Below are positions 34,018-43,696 of a stretch of 64,000 bases of DNA, piece by piece; within the stretch, counting starts at the first letter, position 1, and every line of letters starts with the position of its first letter. A program made the translations under genes and the position numbers. The stretch comes from an uncultured Eubacterium sp. GTDB taxonomy: Bacteria; Bacillota; Clostridia; Oscillospirales; Acutalibacteraceae. Where the stretch lies: positions 1 to 64,000 of the forward strand of contig CAJOEV010000008.1 in NCBI GenBank assembly GCA_905233545.1, read 5' to 3'. The notes beneath the pieces are model-generated. The model made no database searches, was not told the origin of the DNA, and saw only the letters and a program-made list of their open reading frames with translations.

Positions 34018-35145
34018 TTATTTATAAAACTCAAATACCTTTTCAATAACAAAATCAATATCTTTATCATCAAACTCTGCAAACATAGGAAGTCTGATAA
34101 GGCGAGCAGCATATTCCTCAGTTATTGGCAAATCACCCGGTTTATAGCCGAGTCTTTCACCCATTGGTGAGGTATGCAATGGAATATAATGGAATGACGC
34201 GCCAATTTCGTTTTCTTTCATAAACGCAAGCATATCATTTCTCTCCTTTGCATCACGGCAAATAAGATAATACATATGTGCATTGTGGTTTGAATAATCC
34301 GGAATAAACGGTCTTATAACCTTGCCTTCTTTTTCAAGCTGTTCAAACGCGTCGTTATATTTATTCCAAACGTGCATACGCTTTTCCATAATCTCATCAA
34401 AACGTTCTGTCTGTGCAAGAAGAAAAGCAGAAAGAATATCGCTTGGGAGATAAGAAGATCCCTCCATCTGCCAGGAATACTTATCAACCTCGCCTCTGAT
34501 AAACTGAGAACGGTCCGTTCCCTTTTCCCTGATTATCTCGGCTTTTTTTAGAAGGTCATTATCCTTAACAACAATCGCTCCACCTTCACCCATTGCATAG
34601 TTCTTTGTTTCATGAAAGGAATAACAGCCCATATCAGCAATTGTTCCGGCAGGATATTTTCCCTTGTAAACAGAGCCAACAGCCTGTGCAGCATCTTCAA
34701 CAACAACAAGATTATGCCTTCTTGCAATATCCATAATCTTATCCATATCACACACAACGCCTGCATAATGAACAGGTGCAATTGCCTTTGTTTTATCGGT
34801 TATTAGCGCTTCAATTTTATTGGCGTCAATATTCATCGTTTTCGGATCTATTTCGCAAAAAACGGGCTTTGCACCTCTTAACACAAAGGCATTAGCGGTT
34901 GACACAAAGGTGTATGAAGGCAGAATAACCTCATCACCATCTTTTATATCGGCAAGAAGAGCCGTCATATCAAGCGCTGTTGAGCCAGATGTTACAAGCA
35001 GCATATTATCAACGCCAAGCTTTTCGCTGAAAAGCTTATTAACCTTCTTTGTATACGGTCCGTCGCCGCACTGTTTGTTTCTGAGTGCATCAAGCACAAA
35101 TTTTTCTTCAAGCTCAGTTACAGAACATTTGTTAAATGGAATCAT
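34018..35145 (-). CDS. DegT/DnrJ/EryC1-family sugar aminotransferase, WecE/RffA-like
   Basis: The 375-residue PLP enzyme has GSTALDMTALL near the cofactor phosphate site, VVVEDAAQAVGS (Asp151), and the Schiff-base Lys181 in FHETKNYAMGEGG. The pattern is closest to WecE/RffA, which aminates dTDP-4-keto-6-deoxy-glucose to dTDP-4-amino-4,6-dideoxy-galactose. RfbB, which makes that keto sugar, is in the neighbouring operon. ATG 35145 was taken because GAGGATG lies just upstream; an earlier in-frame start would add eight residues. It is followed by an ATP-grasp ligase. Confidence 0.88.
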   Translation of the reverse strand: MIPFNKCSVTELEEKFVLDALRNKQCGDGPYTKKVNKLFSEKLGVDNMLLVTSGSTALDMTALLADIKDGDEVILPSYTFVSTANAFVLRGAKPVFCEIDPKTMNIDANKIEALITDKTKAIAPVHYAGVVCDMDKIMDIARRHNLVVVEDAAQAVGSVYKGKYPAGTIADMGCYSFHETKNYAMGEGGAIVVKDNDLLKKAEIIREKGTDRSQFIRGEVDKYSWQMEGSSYLPSDILSAFLLAQTERFDEIMEKRMHVWNKYNDAFEQLEKEGKVIRPFIPDYSNHNAHMYYLICRDAKERNDMLAFMKENEIGASFHYIPLHTSPMGERLGYKPGDLPITEEYAARLIRLPMFAEFDDKDIDFVIEKVFEFYK

Positions 35146-35214
35146 AATGCATCCTCGCAGTAATATCATGTTTAGTAATAATTTTTTGAAAACGCTATAG
35201 CAAAAAGGAAAATG

Positions 35215-35868
35215 CTATACTACACGTTCAAGCTTTTCATTTCGAAACCAAATCGGAGTTTTTGCTTCCTCCTCGGTCATTACCCATGCTTCGCTTTTAT
35301 AATAATCTTCAAAAATCATTCTTTTTCCTATAAGCTCTTCTTCACTTAAAGGATAGTTTCCTATCTCGTCAACAGAAACAGGACAAAGCATTTCATAATT
35401 ATTGTTCTCACAAACCTTAAAAACGCTTTCATGAACAACCTTATGTGCAGTGTGGCCGTATTCACCTGTGCTGTTATGAGTTGCAACAGTTTTAAAATTC
35501 CCTGTTTTCAGAGATTTTTTAATATGCTTTTCGGTTATATGTCGTACTTCTTTATAATCGTAGGGATATTTTGATAATGTTGCGTACGCTCTGAAACGAA
35601 CTCCGTAATGATTCATAACGTTCTCAAAATCCTTTAGTCGCTTCAAAGACCATCCCGTATAAAGCAAAACAACATATGGCTTGTTTTCAATAATGAATTT
35701 ATTAAAAAACAGCGCATCATCATCGGGATGTGCAACAAAGAGAATAGCTTCCTCCTCGGGAGGATTCTTTTCATCCCGGATAATATGCTTCAACAGTTTG
35801 AAATTACAAACTATTTTACCGACAAAGATATATATAATATGCAAAATGCTTTTTAAAACCTTCTTCAT
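35215..35868 (-). CDS. PIG-L/LmbE-family deacetylase
   Basis: A 217-residue protein with the zinc motif VAHPDDDALFF (His47, Asp49, Asp50) and a second His in the EYGHTAH segment. The N-terminal 25 residues are hydrophobic and may anchor it. Family members remove N-acetyl groups from GlcNAc-type sugars or related conjugates. Here it likely deacetylates a sugar of the surface glycan or its lipid-linked precursor. ATG 35868 follows AGAGG; an upstream in-frame start would overlap the acetyltransferase gene. Confidence 0.8.
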   Translation of the reverse strand: MKKVLKSILHIIYIFVGKIVCNFKLLKHIIRDEKNPPEEEAILFVAHPDDDALFFNKFIIENKPYVVLLYTGWSLKRLKDFENVMNHYGVRFRAYATLSKYPYDYKEVRHITEKHIKKSLKTGNFKTVATHNSTGEYGHTAHKVVHESVFKVCENNNYEMLCPVSVDEIGNYPLSEEELIGKRMIFEDYYKSEAWVMTEEEAKTPIWFRNEKLERVV

Positions 35869-35881
35869 CAATAACCTCTTA

Positions 35882-36394
35882 TTAAGACTGGGTTTTATAC
35901 CCAATTATATTATTAACGCCAACAACTATTGCATTATCAGGAATATCCTTCGTTATAACTGCACCTGCACCCACTGTAACATTATCGCCGATTTTTATAT
36001 CACCTATAATGCTTGAATTTGCTCCGAAAACGCAGTTATCTCCGACAATGGCATGCCTTCTGCCCTTAGGTGCTTCGCCGTTGGGTGAAAGTTTTGCACC
36101 AAAAACTACATTCGGATAAAGAGTGCAGTTTTTTCCAAGCACAGTTGTGCTTCCGACAACTATTCCTACACAATGCGGAATATAAAAACCTTCGCCGATA
36201 GTTGCCTGAGGATATATTTCACAGTTGAATTTTTTTATATTTCTATTATTCATCATCATTGCGATAACCTTAAAAGCAAAACTACCTTTATGAAACAATC
36301 TGTTGGCTTTCATAAAACGTTTTACCGCTTTTCGATTGGTTCCTTCGCAAATTGAGTTTTCCCAGAAATCTATAAGCTTATCTTTTTTGCTCAT
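35882..36394 (-). CDS. Hexapeptide-repeat acetyltransferase, serine acetyltransferase-like
   Basis: The 170-residue protein contains left-handed beta-helix hexapeptide repeats (IGEGFYIPHCVGIVVG, then IGDNVTVGAGAVITKD) and the conserved His of the CysE/colanic-acid type enzymes. It would transfer an acetyl group from acetyl-CoA to a hydroxyl of a sugar precursor; the true acceptor is not visible. Its setting among glycan genes argues against a role in cysteine synthesis. The neighbours are the TagD-like gene and the PIG-L deacetylase gene. Confidence 0.82.
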   Translation of the reverse strand: MSKKDKLIDFWENSICEGTNRKAVKRFMKANRLFHKGSFAFKVIAMMMNNRNIKKFNCEIYPQATIGEGFYIPHCVGIVVGSTTVLGKNCTLYPNVVFGAKLSPNGEAPKGRRHAIVGDNCVFGANSSIIGDIKIGDNVTVGAGAVITKDIPDNAIVVGVNNIIGYKTQS

Positions 36395-36403
36395 ACCAAC
36401 ACC

Positions 36404-36814
36404 TTAATAATCCTTGAGCTTTTCACGAAGCATAGTCGAACTTGTTCCTTCTGTATGCGGTAAATAAACAAGTTCTGCTCCAAGTTCAGCCATTTCTTTT
36501 TCGGTTTTTGCCCAGCGTTCATTTCCCTTCCAGTCGTCACCGATAAAGATTTTGTCAAAATGAAGCGCTTTTTGCATTTCCACCTTATCTAGAGTATCGC
36601 ACGCAACGACCTTGTCAACATATCTGATTGCTGATATTATTTCCATTCTCTCTTCAAGTGGAACAATTGCCGTTTTATTCTTATACGATTTAACAAGCTC
36701 GTCCGTATTAACGCCAACAATTAAATAATCGCATCTTTCCTTTGCGTGCTTGATTAAATTCAAATGTCCGATATGAAACATATCATATGTTCCCTGAGTG
36801 TATCCAATTATCAT
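36404..36814 (-). CDS. TagD-like glycerol-3-phosphate cytidylyltransferase family protein
   Basis: This 136-residue nucleotidyltransferase has the HxGH motif at 14-17 (FHIGH), RMEIISAIRYVD, and EGTSST near the C terminus. Its length and motifs match TagD/TarD, which makes CDP-glycerol for teichoic acid-type polymers. It shares a base with the stop of the LicD gene before it, so both are translated together. A CDP-activated substituent transferred by LicD is a natural reading of the pair. Confidence 0.85.
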   Translation of the reverse strand: MIIGYTQGTYDMFHIGHLNLIKHAKERCDYLIVGVNTDELVKSYKNKTAIVPLEERMEIISAIRYVDKVVACDTLDKVEMQKALHFDKIFIGDDWKGNERWAKTEKEMAELGAELVYLPHTEGTSSTMLREKLKDY

Positions 36815-37659
36815 CAGAATTCACCAACTTCTTTTTTAACCGCTTCAAAATCAAGAGTGCTGCAATTAATCGTTCTGATTCCGTGGTTCGTGCGTTTATC
36901 TTCAGGCGGCGGAGTCATATAATTTTCTCCGTATAGCTGAGTCAGAATAACCTCGGGTCTTTCGGCAATATATATGTATGTGTTTTCAAATTCAGCCTTT
37001 TTAGGAGTTCCAAGTGCAGCCTTGAGATAGGTTGCTTTTTTATAGGAATAGCAGGATCCCCAGTTAACATAATAATCACATTCTTGTTTCTCAGCAAGCA
37101 TAGTCTTTTTATGAATACTATCTATTCTCTTTATGCTCATATGCGACATAATGCCAAGGTAAATTTTTTTAAGCGGATTATGAGGAGTGTATGCATCACC
37201 CTTGCCCAGCCTTGAAACCTTATAAAGCTTTATGAAATAGAAATCGGTTAATATTCTGTTTTGAATAGCTCTGAAAAGTTTTCGTTTTGGATTCGTTTCA
37301 TCAAGAAAGAAAACATCAATTGAGATATCGGAAAAACCAAGCTCATCATCCTCAAAACAAAGCTTTATGTATTCGCAGCAGAAATATGGGTCATTTTCTC
37401 TTGTTCGGATAACTACTGGTTTTTCCAGCAATCTTTCACAGGTTTCGACAAAAAGATCATAGTACTTTCTGGGCATCATATAATCAATATCGTCGTCCCA
37501 GGGAATAAATCCCTTATGGCGCACTGCTCCAAGGCAGGTTCCTCCGCTTGCATAACAGGGTATATTGGCTGCCTCACAAACCATATTCAGTTTATTCAGA
37601 AGATAAAGCAGCAGCACTCTTGCCTCGCCTTTATCCATATGCTCTTTTTTATCACTCAT
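36814..37659 (-). CDS. LicD-family phosphotransferase (first of two)
   Basis: The 281-residue protein holds the LicD core: SGGTCLGAVRHKGFIPWDDDID at residues 38-59, with the acidic metal-binding cluster Asp55-Asp57 and Asp59. LicD proteins transfer phosphocholine, glycerol phosphate or similar groups from CDP donors to sugars. It is coupled to the TagD-like gene by a one-base overlap and lies 2 bases after the flippase gene. Start ATG 37659. A second LicD is at 46890-47711. Confidence 0.88.
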   Translation of the reverse strand: MSDKKEHMDKGEARVLLLYLLNKLNMVCEAANIPCYASGGTCLGAVRHKGFIPWDDDIDYMMPRKYYDLFVETCERLLEKPVVIRTRENDPYFCCEYIKLCFEDDELGFSDISIDVFFLDETNPKRKLFRAIQNRILTDFYFIKLYKVSRLGKGDAYTPHNPLKKIYLGIMSHMSIKRIDSIHKKTMLAEKQECDYYVNWGSCYSYKKATYLKAALGTPKKAEFENTYIYIAERPEVILTQLYGENYMTPPPEDKRTNHGIRTINCSTLDFEAVKKEVGEF

Positions 37660-37661
37660 AA

Positions 37662-39209
37662 TTACTTCTGCTCACCGCCAAATTTATTAAACATTGATTT
37701 TATCAGTCCAAACATCCTCTTCATTACTGATAAGTGTTCTTTGAAAACAAAGGAAACACAGAAGAATGCAAGGAACGAACATGCTGACAAAAGAATACCG
37801 TGCCAAGCAATTGAAACAAAACTGTCCATCGGAGGAAGAATTCCGTTAAGCTTTATCAACCCAAATGAAACAAAACATATGATAATCATATATCCTAAAT
37901 AATTGATATAATACTTAGTCGGCTTAGTATTTAATGCATATTTGCAAACAAGATACGGATCATACCAGATTTGAGTAAGAGTTCTTGCAATCAATGTTCC
38001 CAGCAAAGTTCCTATTAAGCCTATACGCCTTGCTAAAACAACAGAAAATACGAAATTGGCTGCAGCAGTAAATGCAGGTCGCTTCCATCCCTTAACAAAT
38101 ATTCCCATAGAGTTACGGAAGGTTGCAACATTCATTCCCATCCCATACATATAGAAATTAATAAGCATTACATAGATTTCATAATCTTTTAGTGTATAGC
38201 CAATCCACCACTCTGCAAATGGAGATAAAAACGGAGCCAAAACAGCTATTACTATACCGTAGATAAAGTATGTAAAATGAGTACTTTGATAAAAAACATC
38301 TTCAACGTGTTTTTTGTCACTGTCGCTGGCGTAAAGATTACCTATACTTGCAATCATTCCATCATTGAAATTGCCGAGGACCTCATTAAGAGCAGAAAGC
38401 AGCATATTAAGGCTTCCGTAAATTCCCGTAACTGCAATATCAACAAATTTACTGATTAAAAACGTATCTATGTGAGCATCAAGCGTTCTGCAAAACTTAT
38501 AAAATGCTAAGGAGCCAACATCCTTTGATAAAGATTTCCATTCCTCTTTAGGAAGCTTATCATCTGAATTCCAGCTGAGTTTGTATTTTCTTTTTGAAAT
38601 AAAGCCTGAAACAAATCCGTTAAGAACAGTTGTAAACAGTTTTGTCAGAAGATATAAGTAAATATTTTTGAATAAAAGCAATCCTAAAATCTGCAATCCA
38701 TGACATGCAAAAAGGAATCCATAATCAATAAAAGTATTGATATATCTGTCTTGTTTTGCATTGATAAGGATTTTTCTGTAGTTATTAAAATATGTTGCTG
38801 CGCTAGTGGACATTGTTATTACAAAAAGAATCCACAGCGGCTCAGGAAAAGTCTTTTCTGTTGTTATAAGTTTATCCAAAAAAGGAATACAGCATAAACC
38901 GCCAACAAACACAAATGCGCCCAGGCAGTAGCAAATCTTTTTATAGACTGTTAAATACAGTCTTGTTTTGTTATCATCACCGTCGGCAATCGATTTATAA
39001 AGCCTGAACATAACAGCATTGCCAAAACCAAGTTCAGCAAGGTTTAAAACGCTTAAAATACTTGTAAACAAGCTGTTAATTCCTGAATATTCCACACCAA
39101 GCAGCCTGATAAAAACAGCCTGTAAAACAAAACTAAGAATGCTGCTGATAAGACTGCAAGCAATTCCCACAGCGCTGTTTAAAGCTGATTTTTTAGTCCT
39201 TGAAGCCAT
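37662..39209 (-). CDS. Wzx-type oligosaccharide flippase (MOP superfamily)
   Basis: The protein has 515 residues, about 14 membrane helices, and the N-terminal ALNSAVGIACSLISSILSF pattern of polysaccharide flippases. It should move the lipid-linked repeat unit across the membrane for polymerisation by the EpsG-like protein at 40287-41435. Its gene overlaps that of the upstream GT4 enzyme by 17 bases. Confidence 0.86.
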   Translation of the reverse strand: MASRTKKSALNSAVGIACSLISSILSFVLQAVFIRLLGVEYSGINSLFTSILSVLNLAELGFGNAVMFRLYKSIADGDDNKTRLYLTVYKKICYCLGAFVFVGGLCCIPFLDKLITTEKTFPEPLWILFVITMSTSAATYFNNYRKILINAKQDRYINTFIDYGFLFACHGLQILGLLLFKNIYLYLLTKLFTTVLNGFVSGFISKRKYKLSWNSDDKLPKEEWKSLSKDVGSLAFYKFCRTLDAHIDTFLISKFVDIAVTGIYGSLNMLLSALNEVLGNFNDGMIASIGNLYASDSDKKHVEDVFYQSTHFTYFIYGIVIAVLAPFLSPFAEWWIGYTLKDYEIYVMLINFYMYGMGMNVATFRNSMGIFVKGWKRPAFTAAANFVFSVVLARRIGLIGTLLGTLIARTLTQIWYDPYLVCKYALNTKPTKYYINYLGYMIIICFVSFGLIKLNGILPPMDSFVSIAWHGILLSACSFLAFFCVSFVFKEHLSVMKRMFGLIKSMFNKFGGEQK

Positions 39210-40284
39210 TCATTATCTCCAAAATATAATTATTTATCTTATTTGACCAGGCATCCATTGAATACTTTTTTTGCATTAAATCTCTGTTAAATCTAATTTC
39301 ATCTTCAGTAATATCAGTTTTGATTGTATTAAGTACACGAATCAAGTCTTCAGTGTCTGCGGTTTTAAACTCATATGCATCTTTAAATTCCCGAGCCCAC
39401 GAAGTTCCTTCTATATCTGAAAATATTACGGGCAGTCCTGAATAAATCGCCTCGGCAAGACAAAATGAAAAGCTTTCGCTCCTGCTTGCAGAAATCATAA
39501 TATCTGCTTCATCATAAAGCTCACTTACATTATCTGTAGGCGGAATCATTCTTATAAACGCAGGAAGATGGTCTCCATACCGTTCTTCCATATATTCCTC
39601 TGTAAATGGCTGCGAAGAAATAAGCAGCTTGCAGAAATCTTCTTTATCGTTCAATTTGGTAACCGCGTCAAGGACAGTATCCATTCCCTTAACAATTGGA
39701 AGCCACCCAAAAATCAAAAGCTTATAAGGTTTTGATATACTGTGTTCCGCTCTAATATTCAATCTTGAAAAATCAAGCGAGTTAGGAATTGAGATCGCTC
39801 TGTTTTTTGGCTTTAAAGTATTAATTGCATCTGCTACCGGCATTGAGGAAGCAATATGAAATGTTTTTCCGAAGCCCAATAATCTGAATTTAATAAAATT
39901 AAGGAATCGCCTTTTCTTATCAACAACATTAACTCTGTAATCCATATGCCATATTACAGGCAAGAAAGGGAATGCAAGTCTTGAAGGGAAATCCCAACCG
40001 CTCATTCTTGAATAAACAATGTTAACACGTTCCTTTTTTAGAATTTTTCTTATTTGAACAAAATTCTTTATAGAATGAGGCGCATAATCGATATAGTATA
40101 TTTTATCTGTCAGATTCTCAAGATAGTAAATCCAACCAAACTCCTTTACCTCACTCGGAAAAACATAAACAGTTTTTATTCCCCTGCTCTTCAGGTTTTT
40201 TTCGAGAGAAATAATGGATGCAACAAAGTTGCTATAGTACGGACCGTTGAAACTAATTGTAAATCCGCAAATAATCTCTTCCAT
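39193..40284 (-). CDS. Family 4 glycosyltransferase
   Basis: The 363-residue GT-B enzyme shows the C-terminal GT4 signature: LLIFGWLPIVKGMDTVLDA, then SRSESFSFCLAEAIYSGLPVI with the donor-binding Glu. The N-terminal domain is typical of capsule transferases. It would add one sugar to the undecaprenyl-linked repeat unit; the sugar cannot be told. It overlaps the flippase gene and lies 2 bases from the EpsG-like gene. Confidence 0.85.
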   Translation of the reverse strand: MEEIICGFTISFNGPYYSNFVASIISLEKNLKSRGIKTVYVFPSEVKEFGWIYYLENLTDKIYYIDYAPHSIKNFVQIRKILKKERVNIVYSRMSGWDFPSRLAFPFLPVIWHMDYRVNVVDKKRRFLNFIKFRLLGFGKTFHIASSMPVADAINTLKPKNRAISIPNSLDFSRLNIRAEHSISKPYKLLIFGWLPIVKGMDTVLDAVTKLNDKEDFCKLLISSQPFTEEYMEERYGDHLPAFIRMIPPTDNVSELYDEADIMISASRSESFSFCLAEAIYSGLPVIFSDIEGTSWAREFKDAYEFKTADTEDLIRVLNTIKTDITEDEIRFNRDLMQKKYSMDAWSNKINNYILEIMNGFKD

Positions 40285-40286
40285 TT

Positions 40287-41435
40287 TTATAAGACCTCTC
40301 CAAATTGAGATTGCATATTTCCTGTCATTGCATAAACATTAAACACAAAATAGAATCCAACCATAAGAATTTCCATAAGAACTTTATGGCCTTTTTTATC
40401 AAACAGCCTGTCAAGCTCCCAGGATAATAGAACAAAATTCCACAATGTGAAGAATGCAGGAAGTCTTCCTACGATAAGACCGCTGGTAAACATTGCAACA
40501 ACATAAAATGCAACGCCGAGAAACGCCATGTTAACCGAGAAATTCACAACAACGTCCCCTTCATCGCGAACATCTTTATAAAATACAACTGCAATAATCA
40601 ATGGAACTGCATTAACAAGAACTCTAAGGAATTTAACTCCCGTTCCATCTTCAATTCTTGAAACTATTCCTGCATAGTTTGTATCTTCAAGAATATTTTC
40701 AAGTATATCAGTAAATTGATCCAGGAAAAGCAAAACCGTGGCAAATCCCAAAACTGTTATTAATACTCGCCTTGACCAAGGGGGACGGTCGTAAACAAAC
40801 AGAGCTACAAGATATACAATAGCAGAAGCATGCACGGAAAAAGCAAGAAAGATAAGTATTGCAAATCTTATATACTTTCTTTCAAACAATCTGAATGATG
40901 CAAGAAAAGTAAATGCCATTGCCAAACCCTGACGTAATCCATTAAAATTCCAACTGTAAAACATTGTTGAAATAAAGTAAAGGAACATAGCCATTGAATA
41001 ATCAATTGCGGTTCTTCGGTAAACATATGAAATAATACCAACAATCATTGCTGCAAAAATTATGAAACAAAGAACATCGTTTTCTCCGATAAACATCTTA
41101 ATAAAAACCTCAATAACACCGAAGCCTTTTCCCTTGCCTTCTGATTGCAAGATGTTTTTGATGTTGCCAAAGCTTGCATCCAAGTCATAAAATCCATTTC
41201 GATAGTTACGCGTATCCTCAACATCAGGACGAAAGCCCGCCCATAGAATAAGAGGCAAAATTGTGATTAATGCAAAATTAAAAGACGTTCTCTTTTTATA
41301 GTTATAGTAGTTATATTCATCAAGATAAACAGGATCACGTCTCTTTTGAATTGATTTAAAAAACCATAACACTAATAAATAAAGCATTATAGCGTAATTA
41401 TAAAACAAAATCTCTTGTGCTGTAGATGAAAACAT
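40287..41435 (-). CDS. EpsG-like polysaccharide polymerase (Wzy function)
   Basis: This 382-residue integral membrane protein has about 10 helices and fits the EpsG family: WAGFRPDVEDTRNYRNGF in the first long loop and the FNGLRQGLAMAFTFLASF helix, with the Arg of GLRQ conserved. EpsG-type proteins polymerise repeat units outside the cell. It is the only clear polymerase in the window. It is flanked by GT4 genes with 2-3 base gaps. Confidence 0.85.
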   Translation of the reverse strand: MFSSTAQEILFYNYAIMLYLLVLWFFKSIQKRRDPVYLDEYNYYNYKKRTSFNFALITILPLILWAGFRPDVEDTRNYRNGFYDLDASFGNIKNILQSEGKGKGFGVIEVFIKMFIGENDVLCFIIFAAMIVGIISYVYRRTAIDYSMAMFLYFISTMFYSWNFNGLRQGLAMAFTFLASFRLFERKYIRFAILIFLAFSVHASAIVYLVALFVYDRPPWSRRVLITVLGFATVLLFLDQFTDILENILEDTNYAGIVSRIEDGTGVKFLRVLVNAVPLIIAVVFYKDVRDEGDVVVNFSVNMAFLGVAFYVVAMFTSGLIVGRLPAFFTLWNFVLLSWELDRLFDKKGHKVLMEILMVGFYFVFNVYAMTGNMQSQFGEVL

Positions 41436-41438
41436 TGT

Positions 41439-42548
41439 TTACCTCATCAGTTCATCAAATAATTTTTCGTTTTCTTTCAGAGTAATCTCGCTTTTAAAGC
41501 TTTCTCCTCTGAATTGTGCTAATTCTTTATATTCAGATAAGCTGTTTTTGCTAAGCATTTCTTTAATTCCGAAATATATTCCGTCTTCAGAATTCTCAGT
41601 AACAATTCCGTATTCATTGTTTTTACCGAGAAGCTCATATGCACCGCTGACATCTGTGCTTACAACAGGAACTCCTAATATCAAAGCTTCTGTAACAGCT
41701 GTTGAAAATCCCTCTTTATGAGAAGAACATACAAACAAATCTGCAGCTTTAATATATTTATATGGATTATCCCGAAAGCCAAGCAAGAAACAGCTTTCAT
41801 TAATGCCAAGCTGTTCAATCAACTCAACCAAATTTTCTTTATCCGGACCTTCCCCAAGGATGTACAGCTTATTATTTATCCCTTCATCAAGAAGCTTTTT
41901 ATGTACATTTATCAGCCTGTCGAAGCCCTTATGATTATTAATTAATCTTCCAACCGAGATAATATTAACGCAATTAGCGTCTCTTTTAATTGTTTCCTGC
42001 TTTTCTTCTGATTTTGAAATTATATCATCTGTGTCATTGACATTATAAACCGTAATACATTTTGCAGTAGTTTGCGAAAGCTTTAAAAAGTTTTCTCTCA
42101 CCGTATCTGCAACACAGGATATTGAATCAAAGCTGTTATAACATTTTTTCATTTCATCAAAACTTCTGAAATGCTTAGAAAGCGATTCAACCGATAAATG
42201 CTCTATATGTATCCAGGCAGCTTTTTTACCGCTGTAACCCGAAACAATTCTTGAACACGGTCCTTCTAAAAACGAAACAACCAGATCATAGTTATCTTTT
42301 ATAACAATTTTTGCCAAAGCCTTTGGCGAAAGCAGTTTCATTAATGTTGCATTACCGCTGAACACCCTCTTTGCACCGGGAATATAATGAACATCATCAT
42401 TAAGATACTGTTTATTAACCCCGATATCAAAGAGCGTCTGAACATAAACCTCATATTTCTTTTTATCAAGACCGTTTGCAAGGTTTACAAGAACTCTTTC
42501 TGCTCCGCCATAGCTTAAATCATGTATTAAAAACAAAATCCTTTTCAT
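41439..42548 (-). CDS. Family 4 glycosyltransferase
   Basis: A 369-residue GT4 enzyme: LIHDLSYGGAERVLVNLANG at the N terminus, and in the C-terminal domain ISVGRLINNHKGFDRLI and SSHKEGFSTAVTEALILGVPVV with the EX7E-type acidic residues. It would transfer a sugar during repeat-unit assembly. Donor and acceptor are unknown. The gene ends 3 bases before the EpsG-like gene. Confidence 0.86.
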   Translation of the reverse strand: MKRILFLIHDLSYGGAERVLVNLANGLDKKKYEVYVQTLFDIGVNKQYLNDDVHYIPGAKRVFSGNATLMKLLSPKALAKIVIKDNYDLVVSFLEGPCSRIVSGYSGKKAAWIHIEHLSVESLSKHFRSFDEMKKCYNSFDSISCVADTVRENFLKLSQTTAKCITVYNVNDTDDIISKSEEKQETIKRDANCVNIISVGRLINNHKGFDRLINVHKKLLDEGINNKLYILGEGPDKENLVELIEQLGINESCFLLGFRDNPYKYIKAADLFVCSSHKEGFSTAVTEALILGVPVVSTDVSGAYELLGKNNEYGIVTENSEDGIYFGIKEMLSKNSLSEYKELAQFRGESFKSEITLKENEKLFDELMR

Positions 42549-42577
42549 TTAGAAAACAAACCTTCATTTAAGCGTTA

Positions 42578-43696
42578 TTATTTACCAAAATAAACATTTT
42601 TCAATTCGTTATAAACACTTTTGTCAGTAAAAAGCTGAGCCTTTTCAAAAGCTTTTTTAGAGTACAATTCAGGATTGTTAAGCACTTTGATAATAGCATC
42701 TGAAAACGCAGAGTAATCATTCGGCTCAACAATAAACCCTGTTTTTTCATTATCAACCAATTCTCTGTGTCCTCTGTTGTTTGAAGCGACAACGGCATTT
42801 TCACAAAGCATTGCTTCCATAACATTAAGCGGAAGTCCTTCCCTGAAGCTGCACGCAACCGAACAATCTGCAATGTTATAATACTTATTTAGCTCAAGAG
42901 TGTATCCGAGGAAAACAACATTGTTTTCCAAGCCATTATCTTTAACGAGATTAGTCAGATTATCAAGCTCAGGACCGTTTCCTGCAATATAAAGCTTTGC
43001 TTGAGGAAAGGCTTTAATAACATCCTTCATAGAAAGAATTGCCGCTTTTTGGTTTTTATTTGGAAGCAGCTCACCGACATTGATAATAACTCTTGTTGAT
43101 TCATCAATATGAAATTCTTCTCGTATTTTTGCTTGTTGTTCACTATCAACAGAAAAATACTTTTCACTGTTTGCTCCGACACCGTGAATATGATAAACAT
43201 TAGTTCTGAATTTCTGAGAAGCAAGCTTATAATCTTCATTTGTTATTGTAATAAGCTTATCAGTCATTCTTGCACAAAGCTTTTCAATCGGATAATAAAT
43301 CAACCAGTTTTGCTTAGGAGCACCTTCATAAAAATGAAATCCGTGAGCTGTATAAATAACGCAGGTTCCTCTTTTTCTTGCTTTTCGTGCAGCAAGCCTT
43401 GTAAACACGCCTGCCGCAGGTGTGTTTGTATGTACAAATTCATAATCACCTTCGTTAATAATTCTTTTAACAGCTTTATATGCACCAAGATTCTTAGGGC
43501 TTAAAGGAGATCTCTCGAAAGGGACATCAAAAACCTTATCTGCAAAATCAATTTTCAGCCCGTTTTTTTCTGCAAGATTATCCTTGGCGGCAACATGAAC
43601 CTCATAGCCGTTATCGTGAAGCATTTTTGCAAGTGGCTTATGAAACTGTGCTATATGACTTTGAACCGTTGCAGTTAATAAAACTTTTTTACTCAT
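42578..43696 (-). CDS. Family 4 glycosyltransferase, EpsD-like
   Basis: The 372-residue protein starts KKVLLTATVQSHIAQFHKPL, as in EpsD/CapM-type enzymes, and has VGELLPNKNQKAAI plus SFREGLPLNVMEAMLCENAVV near the C terminus. It likely adds an early sugar after the initiating transferase. It overlaps the D-2-hydroxyacid dehydrogenase-like gene by 8 bases. Confidence 0.87.
   Translation of the reverse strand: MSKKVLLTATVQSHIAQFHKPLAKMLHDNGYEVHVAAKDNLAEKNGLKIDFADKVFDVPFERSPLSPKNLGAYKAVKRIINEGDYEFVHTNTPAAGVFTRLAARKARKRGTCVIYTAHGFHFYEGAPKQNWLIYYPIEKLCARMTDKLITITNEDYKLASQKFRTNVYHIHGVGANSEKYFSVDSEQQAKIREEFHIDESTRVIINVGELLPNKNQKAAILSMKDVIKAFPQAKLYIAGNGPELDNLTNLVKDNGLENNVVFLGYTLELNKYYNIADCSVACSFREGLPLNVMEAMLCENAVVASNNRGHRELVDNEKTGFIVEPNDYSAFSDAIIKVLNNPELYSKKAFEKAQLFTDKSVYNELKNVYFGK

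Noticed and set aside
43109..43504. Plus-strand open frame of 131 codons
   Set aside because: It is the antisense of the EpsD-like GT4 gene and rich in Phe/Cys/Ser, as expected for a shadow of an AT-rich gene.
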